From Prosopocoilus inquinatus (Eukaryota > Arthropoda > Insecta > Coleoptera > Lucanidae): a stretch of DNA of 64,000 nt. This document shows, one piece after another, positions 57,652 to 64,000 of this stretch. The translations under genes and the position numbers were made by a program. Location: NCBI GenBank assembly GCA_036172665.1, contig CM069877.1, positions 20,361,001 through 20,425,000 on the forward strand, read 5' to 3'. Under the pieces are notes generated by a model. That model was given only the letters and a program-made list of their open reading frames with translations. It searched no databases and had not been told where the DNA came from. Positions within the stretch are counted from its first letter, which is position 1. Every line of letters begins with the position of its first letter.

Positions 57652-60450
57652 CTAAACAACTGGCAACACGCACAGCTTTGATGCTCCTCTTCGGATGGTT
57701 CCTCCAGCGGTTTTGACTGTGGCTGCACGGGAAACGCCATCGTTGCCTGGAAAAGCCTCTTCGATCCGTCCAACGCGCCACTGAAGTGGAGGAACATTAT
57801 CCTCACGTACAAGGACTAATGCACCACGTTCCAGTTGAGGACCTGAGCTAGACTTCCACTTGCCCCTTGCCTGGAGCTGACCTAGGTATTCCTTTGCCCA
57901 TCTTCGCCAAAAGTGTTGTTGAATCTGCTGAAGATACTGCCACCTTGATAAACAATTTACATGCAGATGGGTCAAATCGGGTTCTACAGTACTAATTAGC
58001 GAGCCTCCAATCAGGAAATGAGCCGGGGTAAGGACAGAGAGGTCATTTGGATCATTGGATGCCGGGGATAATGGGCGTGAATTTAAAATCGCTTCAATTT
58101 GTATGAGCAAAGTGAGCATTTCTTCGTATGTAAGTGAGGTATTGCCCATTACACGCGTTAAATGACGCTTTACAGATTTTACGGCCGCCTCCCAGAGTCC
58201 GCCAAAGTGAGGAGTGCGAGGTGGAATAAAATGCCAGTTAATCTTTTCGTTGGATAGGTAATTTTGTACTCTTGAGATTCCCTGTTGTGAATGGACTGAC
58301 GTTAAAAGCGCTTTGAGTTCGCGATCAGCTCCGACAAATTGGGTGCCATTGTCGGAATATAAATTTGACACTTTTCCGCGGCGAGACATGAAACGTTTTA
58401 GGGCTGCCAAGAAAGATTCAGTCGTTAGATCACTTGCTAACTCCAAATGTATGGCCTTTGTCGCGAAACAAACAAAAACCACACCGTAAGTTTTGATTAT
58501 ACGACTATTTTTGCGTTTGCCTTCTTTGATTTTGATTGGCCCAAAGTAATCAACGCCAGAGTTCTCGAAAGGTCGACAAGGTGTGACACGATTTTTCGGT
58601 AAATTGCCCATGATTTGGTGACCTTGGAGAGGATTGACCTTGAAACAAGGAATACATCTTCTCAATATTCCCTTGACTGTGCTTCTTGCTGCTAAAGGCC
58701 AATACTTTTCTCGAACATAATGAACTGTTGCTTGAACTCCTGCGTGCAGATGCTTAAGATGTTCTTTCCTAATAATCAGCTCAGTCAGTGGATGCTCGGA
58801 AGGTAAGAGAATTTGATGCTTTTGCTGATATGGTATATCAGATTGTGCTAGCCGTCCCCCAACTCGAATTAAACCATTTTTATCGATGAAAGGGCTCAGT
58901 GACGATATGTGGCTCTTAACATCCAAGCCTTCCTGTCTTCTCATCTGTTCCACTTCTTTCGCAAAGGATTCTTGTTGCGCTGCCCTGATTAACGTAGTCA
59001 AAGCGATGTTTAATTCGTCGACCATTAATGGGCCACTGCGACAGAGGGTATTGTTTGAACCAGTGCGGAACTTTACATTGTGCTGAAATCGTATACAAAA
59101 AGCCAAAACTCGAATTAGCTTGTTGAGGTCCGAGTATTTCGTGAACAGATCTCTAAAGAATGAATTGTTCTTTTCCTTCATGTCACTACTAAAAAATACA
59201 GCTCGTCTTTCAAGAACCTCATTGTCATGCTCAGGAAGTTTATTGGTGACTGTCCAGTGTACTTCTGATTGACAAAGCCATTCAGGACCATTCCACCAAA
59301 GAAGAGAATTTTGTAAAATGGTTGGTGAACTACCTCGGGAAACTATGTCAGCTGGGTTATCTTGAGTACGAACATGTCGCCAATCCAGGACTTGAGTTAA
59401 CTCTTGGATTTCGCTTATTCGATTGGCTACGAATGTTTTCCACGTTTTGGATGAAGCTCGCAACCACGCCAGTACAATAGTCGAGTCAGTCCAGTAGCAG
59501 ATCCTGTCGATTTTTAATGTTAATGTACATGCTATTTTATTCATCAATTGTGCTAATAATAATGCACCGCAAAGTTCCAGCCGGGGTAGAGAAGTCGCCT
59601 TCAAGGGAGCAACTCTTGATTTTGCGCAGAGGAGATTGCAGGAAGTATCGCCCTTCTTGTCGATTGTCCTGATGTATATACATGCTCCGTATGCTTGTTC
59701 ACTTGCATCACAGAATCCGTGTATCTCGGTAACTTCTGGTTCATTAATATCTATGACGCGACGAGGAATCTTAAAATGTTTGATATCCAGAAGTTGACAT
59801 TCGTATTGTGACCATTCTGTATGTAGATCATGTGGTAAAGACTCGTCCCAATCTATAGACAATGCCCACAATTTTTGCATGAATAATTTAGTATTGACTG
59901 TAAAAGGCGAAATGAGTCCCAGAGGATCAAAGATTTTTGACATCGATGATAATACACTTCGTTTTGACGCTCTCTTTTGCACAGTGGGAGCGTGCACAGA
60001 AAATTGCAATGTATCAGTACTTGAATTCCATTGAAGTCCTAGTGTCTTGATGGTTTCCGATTTGTCAATTTCAGTAATTGTATCATTACCATGTGTATTG
60101 AAGTCTTCCCTCGGCAAAAGATCGCTGCAATTGGATCCCCATTTCCTTAAATGAAATTTTCCCATTGAGAGCAATTTACTGACGTCGTCTCTAATGGCTA
60201 TTGCATCCTCTAAGGTGTTGGCACCGGTCAAAAGGTCGTCCACATAAAAATCTCGCATAACGATCTCGGAACCTATGGGATGTTTGTGTTTTTCATCAAG
60301 AGCAAGTTGTTGCAGTGCCTTGATTGCCAAATATGATGCAGATGCCGTGCCGTAGGTAACAGTAGTCAGTTCAAAGGTTTTTATTGGTTCTGAACGATCT
60401 TCGCGCCATAAAATTCTCTGAAGCGGTGTTTGTGAATTTGAGACAAGAAC
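57652..60450 (-). pseudogene. BEL/Pao polyprotein, distal part: RT, RNase H, integrase
   Basis: It continues in the same frame immediately after the amber codon at 60451-60453, for 932 residues to the stop at 57652. The RT catalytic box FYVDDLL lies at residues 68-74. BEL-type RNase H follows (FCDAS 246-250, WTDST about 320-324). The integrase has an HHCC finger (about 564-602) and the catalytic triad Asp634 (GVDYFGP), Asp700 (YSDNGTQF) and Glu754 (GLWEAAVKSV), with the wide D-E spacing usual for BEL. The end carries the DUF5641-like domain typical of Pao integrases. All active-site residues looked for are present. Unless the amber codon is read through, this part is not made. Confidence 0.95.
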
Positions 60451-62817
60451 CTAACGGTACATTTTGGCTATGTCGGCGGTTAACGCAAATTTAAACGTTC
60501 GGAATCTTGCAACTATTTCAAACAGATCTTGCTGAAGCTTCGGACCTACTGCCAATGTATCGTTTAGAGAGATTCCAGAGGATGATCTTGCGGAACCGTC
60601 AAATACCACGCGTACCCTTGTAGTGGCACTGCTTTCCTTCACGACTGCGTGATGCGGTAAATAAAAATGAGTAACTCCTTTTGATTGCTCTTCTGACGGT
60701 ATCAACTTCATGTGCCCCAATTCTAAGTATTCTCTTAGAAATTCCTTGTAATCAGCCATCAGCCGTGGTTGCTTATTTAATTTTCTTTCTAAGGCGTACA
60801 GTCTCTTTTCAGCTTGTTCGCGCGATTCTCCAAGCTCCGGTGCATCAGGTCTTATTGGAAGAGAGACTATAAATCTACCTTCTGCGTCTCTTTTGTAGGT
60901 ACTGTTAAAAAGATTTTCACAAAATTGTTCTTCTAGTGAAAGTGAAACTGATCCCGTACAGGTTTCCACTTCCCAGAATTTCGTGAGGTTTGCATAAAGC
61001 TGATCGTTAGTAATCATATTACACATAACTGTTTTTGTTTTCGATCCAGATGGATTAAGATGGCCGGAAAGTACCCAACCGAGCAGTGTTTTCTGTAAAG
61101 TTGGTTGTCTTTTACCTGTATTTATTTGTCCGACGCACAACAGCTTATAAAATAAGTCGGCCCCGATTAGCATATCAATAGGTCGAGACATATGAAAATC
61201 TGGATCTGCTAATTGGATATTTGCTGGTATTGTAACGCTAGCTTTTGGGAAAGAGATTAGTGGAATGTGTTCTGAAATAGTATTCAAAACTAAACATTCA
61301 ATATTTTCTTCAAATTTATTGCGCATTGCTCCTATTCTTACGTTAACAAGGTGAGATACAGTAGTTGTGGTTTGATTAATTCCTGTGATTGCTATTTGTG
61401 ACACTTTTCGTGGAAGGTGTAATCGATTTGCAAATTCTTGAGTAATAAGGTTACTCTGTGAACCGCTATCCAAAAGAACACGACAATTGAAAGTGCGGCC
61501 CTTATTATCGTATACCTTAATCATCGCTGTGGATAATAAAACTTGGGATGTCAAATGGTAAATGGAAGTGCAAGTAGTTAAGGACGTCACCCCTTGTACC
61601 TGAGGTGGTTCCTTAATCTCCACCAGCTGATTTGTCACTTTCTCCTTGTGCAGTAAAGTATTGTGTTTCTGAGAACAAGTCCTGCAGTTTCCAGCTGAGC
61701 ATTTGGCTACTGAATGACCTAGTTGTAAGCAATTAAAGCACAACCCTTTGTTTTTAACTTCACGCAATTTATCATCTATCGCGAGGTTTAGAAATTGTTT
61801 GCAGGAATAGATTTTGTGCGCCTTATTACACAACGGACATGATAGTGCTGTCGTACTAATGTTTGTTAATGACTTTTTGTAATGATTCGACTTGCTTATT
61901 GACGACGCAACGACACTACTTGGTTTTTGAATTGCTTCCAGCGCATTACATTTTTGCGTGAGAAAATCTACAATTTGTTTGAAACTCGGAAGTTCATTCG
62001 CAGGTAGACTTGATTCCCATTCTTTCACAGTGGTACTATCTAATTTGGATGTTACGAGGTAAATTAGTAAATCACACCAAGTTTGCGTAGGCCGTTTCAT
62101 CGCGGTCAATGCTCGAACGTGCGTTAATACTCCATCAAGTATTATCCGAATTGCCGAAAAACTCTCTTTACCTGCCGCAGGTAGTTCGTGCATTGCCTGA
62201 ATGTGCTTATGTACTATGATGCGCTTATTATCATATCTATCGCGTAACATTTGCCAAGCGTCATTATAATTAGCAGGAGATATTTCAAGTGAATCATTTA
62301 ACGCAGACGCATTTCCGCGTAAAGCACTTTTCAGATAATGAAATTTGTATGTGTCCGAAATGGTTTCATTTAAGTGGATTAATGAGTTGAAGGTATCATA
62401 AAACGGAAGCCAGTCTTCGTAATTTCCAGAAAACGTAGGTAAATGGATGACGGGTAGTTTTATCGGTAGCTTATTGCCGAAAGATGCTCCGGAAGAATTT
62501 AAATTTGTTGTGTTGCTGCTGTGAGATACGATTGCTTGATCGCCGCTAAGAATCAACGTCTCCGCTTGTTTCATTATCGCAAAATATTCGTTTTCAAATG
62601 ATTCGCGTTCACGATTTGCAGGATTTATTTCTGTTTCATCTACTAGCTCTATTTCTAACTGAATTTTCTCGAATTCGTCCAAAATACTTTCAAGCTGACT
62701 TCGTCTATTTCTTATTTCTAAGTGATCGTTTTCCGTGGCATTTTCAAGGAAGGTTCTGTAACGCGTTAATTTTGCTTTTAACGCGCTGCGTTGAAGCTTT
62801 AGTTTCTTTAGCGTCAT
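60451..62817 (-). pseudogene. BEL/Pao polyprotein, proximal part: gag, protease, start of RT
   Basis: The first ATG (62817) opens 788 residues and ends at TAG (60453-60451). The N-terminus is a Leu/Lys/Glu-rich helical region. Residues about 125-280 match the DUF1759 gag domain of BEL elements (LPTFSGNYEDWLPFYDTF). Cys/His clusters lie at about 327-339, 360-373 (CFNCLQLGHSVAKC) and 378-390. The aspartic protease (DUF1758 type) has VLLDSGSQSNLI, with catalytic Asp at 450. RT begins about residue 690 and reaches the first catalytic Asp (LTADIAKMYR) just before the stop. The stop sits where the family normally has a Gln codon, inside the RT rather than at a domain boundary, so it reads as a point mutation. 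Confidence 0.95.
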
Positions 62818-63069
62818 TGTATGATGTAAAATGAATTAGAAATGATAGCAACGGATAAGAATAAAGCGATTTTGGACAAATGAGGATTAGAAAGGCAATT
62901 GATTGGAGACTCACCTTTCCAATGTGTGATATTCTTCTCGGGACCACTACGGACGGTTGGCACGATGCTGTCGAACTCCTTCCGCTCGTCTTCCAGGGAA
63001 ATATCTTGATATAACACTATGGGTTCGTGTTATCACTTTGCACATTAGTCACTTAATTTTTTAATTAAT
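62818..63069 (-). promoter_or_regulatory. BEL/Pao leader between primer site and gag
   Basis: About 250 bp of non-coding sequence between the primer-binding site and the gag ATG. No conserved element was recognised in it. Confidence 0.6.
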
Positions 63070-63085
63070 CCGGCTCGAAGGACCA
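63069..63085 (-). promoter_or_regulatory. BEL/Pao primer-binding site, tRNA-Tyr type
   Basis: Next to the 5' LTR the plus strand reads TCCGGCTCGAAGGACCA, which corresponds to the 3' end of animal tRNA-Tyr including CCA. The minus-strand genome RNA would therefore pair with tRNA-Tyr as primer. The identity rests on my memory of tRNA-Tyr acceptor sequence (CCTTCGA pairing with TCGAAGG). Confidence 0.85.
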
Positions 63086-63730
63086 TGTTTCGTATTCGCT
63101 TAATTTAACGAACCCGGTGATGCAACCACCGTATGCAAAATTAATCCACGCGTCCTGGAAGGTTGTAAGGCTTCTTTAAAACGGTTCGCGAGAATTAATT
63201 ACAAATGTTTGTCGCCGGCACGAGGATAAAAAACCAAGTGGTAACTTAAAACGTATTTAATTTGACTATTTACATAAAATTGAAAATGCTTGAAATGCAA
63301 TGAGTTGCGGGCCTTAGAGTCTGCAGGGCATCCAACCGCCCTGGACAAGTCGCTACGTACAACTGAATTCTGAAATGAAATATTCAAAGAGTCTAAAAAT
63401 TTCTCTGAAAAACTAAATGGAAGTGAAGCGTAAACCTTGATTGGTTAGGAAATATTTTCCCAGGGCGGCTGCATAGCAATGTTGTTCCCAGACTTTCCAA
63501 AAAGCAATTTACTTAAACCTTTTCGGAAGAGAAATATAAAATTGTACAAGTTAACAATCTGAGAACTGAATCTAAATGAATACTGACGAAAATCTCAGAA
63601 GGTGGCCTGTGAGTAACATAGCCTGGACATCTGGTATTTGCGGGCAACTCTGTTGTGAGAAACGACTAAATTCTACGTAAATGATATTCTAACATTAAAT
63701 CTTAATAACTAAAAAAATGAGTTCGTAACA
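63086..63730 (-). repeat. BEL/Pao 5' LTR
   Basis: It has the same sequence and length as 56942-57586 and is followed outward by the GGTCA target copy. It should drive transcription of the element leftward. Confidence 0.96.
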
Positions 63731-63735
63731 GGTCA

Positions 63736-63822
63736 TTTAAATTTAGTGAAACAAACAGCATAAAGAAAATAATATATGATCAAAGGCGAAATATTCTTCC
63801 GCCTTTGCCAAAAAATATGCTC
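63736..63822 (+). pseudogene. FLYWCH-type gene, 3' part after the BEL insertion
   Basis: Directly after the target duplication a frame reads SETNSIKKIIYDQRRNILPP then LPKN before a TAA at 63820-63822. The R-x-x-x-P-x-L-P-K style of this stretch resembles what follows the finger and linker in insect FLYWCH proteins, and it is on the same strand as 56647-56941. The frame is one base out relative to the 5' part, consistent with a gene that was decaying before the insertion. Confidence 0.55.
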
Positions 63823-64000
63823 CTAATTCGATCACCATAATAACTAATTAAGGAGAAAATTTTTTACTTCAAAATTCAGTAGATTCTATTTTAATCATTT
63901 TTTCAACAACTACAAACTTGAAAAACCTTTGCACAATTTTCTTTATCAATTACACAGGCCGGCAAAATTATACTTTTTATCTGGGATTTGAATTATTTTG

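Larger units (their letters stand above)
56942..63730 (-). mobile_element. BEL/Pao LTR retrotransposon, young full-length insertion
   Basis: Two 645-bp LTRs (56942-57586 and 63086-63730) appear identical base for base by eye, and the element is flanked by GGTCA on both sides (56937-56941 and 63731-63735), a 5-bp target duplication. The internal part has a primer site, one long polyprotein frame and a polypurine tract in the correct places for minus-strand transcription. A single amber codon in the RT is the only visible defect in coding. Confidence 0.97.

Noticed and set aside
60451..60453. Programmed amber readthrough between gag and pol of the BEL element
   Set aside because: The stop is inside the RT just after its first catalytic Asp, not at a gag-pol boundary, so a point mutation is the simpler reading.

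Overview
This window looks like AT-rich, gene-poor nuclear DNA of an insect (possibly a beetle, but nothing here proves the order). No complete host gene, rRNA or ordinary tRNA gene is recognisable. Almost everything with structure is a transposable element or its remnant: mariner/Tc1-like, PIF/Harbinger and hAT DNA transposons and MITEs, non-LTR retrotransposon (Jockey/CR1-like) fragments, Penelope-like elements with hammerhead-ribozyme cores, tRNA-derived SINEs, a Ty1/copia scrap, one Ty3/gypsy element and one BEL/Pao element.

Layout. 1-5 kb: broken mariner, a multi-armed foldback, three 180-bp tandem repeats and a palindrome nested inside another palindrome. 6-15 kb: Jockey-like reverse transcriptase remnants on the minus strand, twin tandem MITEs, two copies of a SINE, a hammerhead core and several MITEs. 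15.85-22.12 kb: a decayed Ty3/gypsy element (ATAT target duplication) whose gag begins with a SAP-like motif followed by 11-residue repeats. Downstream of integrase it carries an intact extra reading frame that reads as an OARD1/TARG1-like macrodomain plus a CCCH zinc finger. 22-38 kb: mostly unannotatable AT-rich DNA with MITEs, foldback copies, dispersed repeats and three hammerhead-like motifs around 27-28.6 kb. 38-40.2 kb: a PIF/Harbinger element inserted exactly at the edge of a hAT-type MITE. 44-45.7 kb: a Penelope-like reverse transcriptase pseudogene with its own hammerhead core. 47.3-49.6 kb: a long-TIR Tc1/mariner-like element. 54-56 kb: long inverted repeats and hAT MITEs. 56.6-63.8 kb: a very young BEL/Pao element (LTRs indistinguishable by eye, GGTCA duplication, tRNA-Tyr-type primer site) that split an already decaying FLYWCH-finger gene.

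No genes work together in a host pathway here. The coherent units are the two LTR retrotransposons. The BEL polyprotein is open from gag to the integrase C-terminus except for one amber codon inside the reverse transcriptase. The gypsy element has several stops and frameshifts in gag-pol, but its 3' macrodomain/CCCH frame is unbroken; that captured module is the most interesting object in the window.
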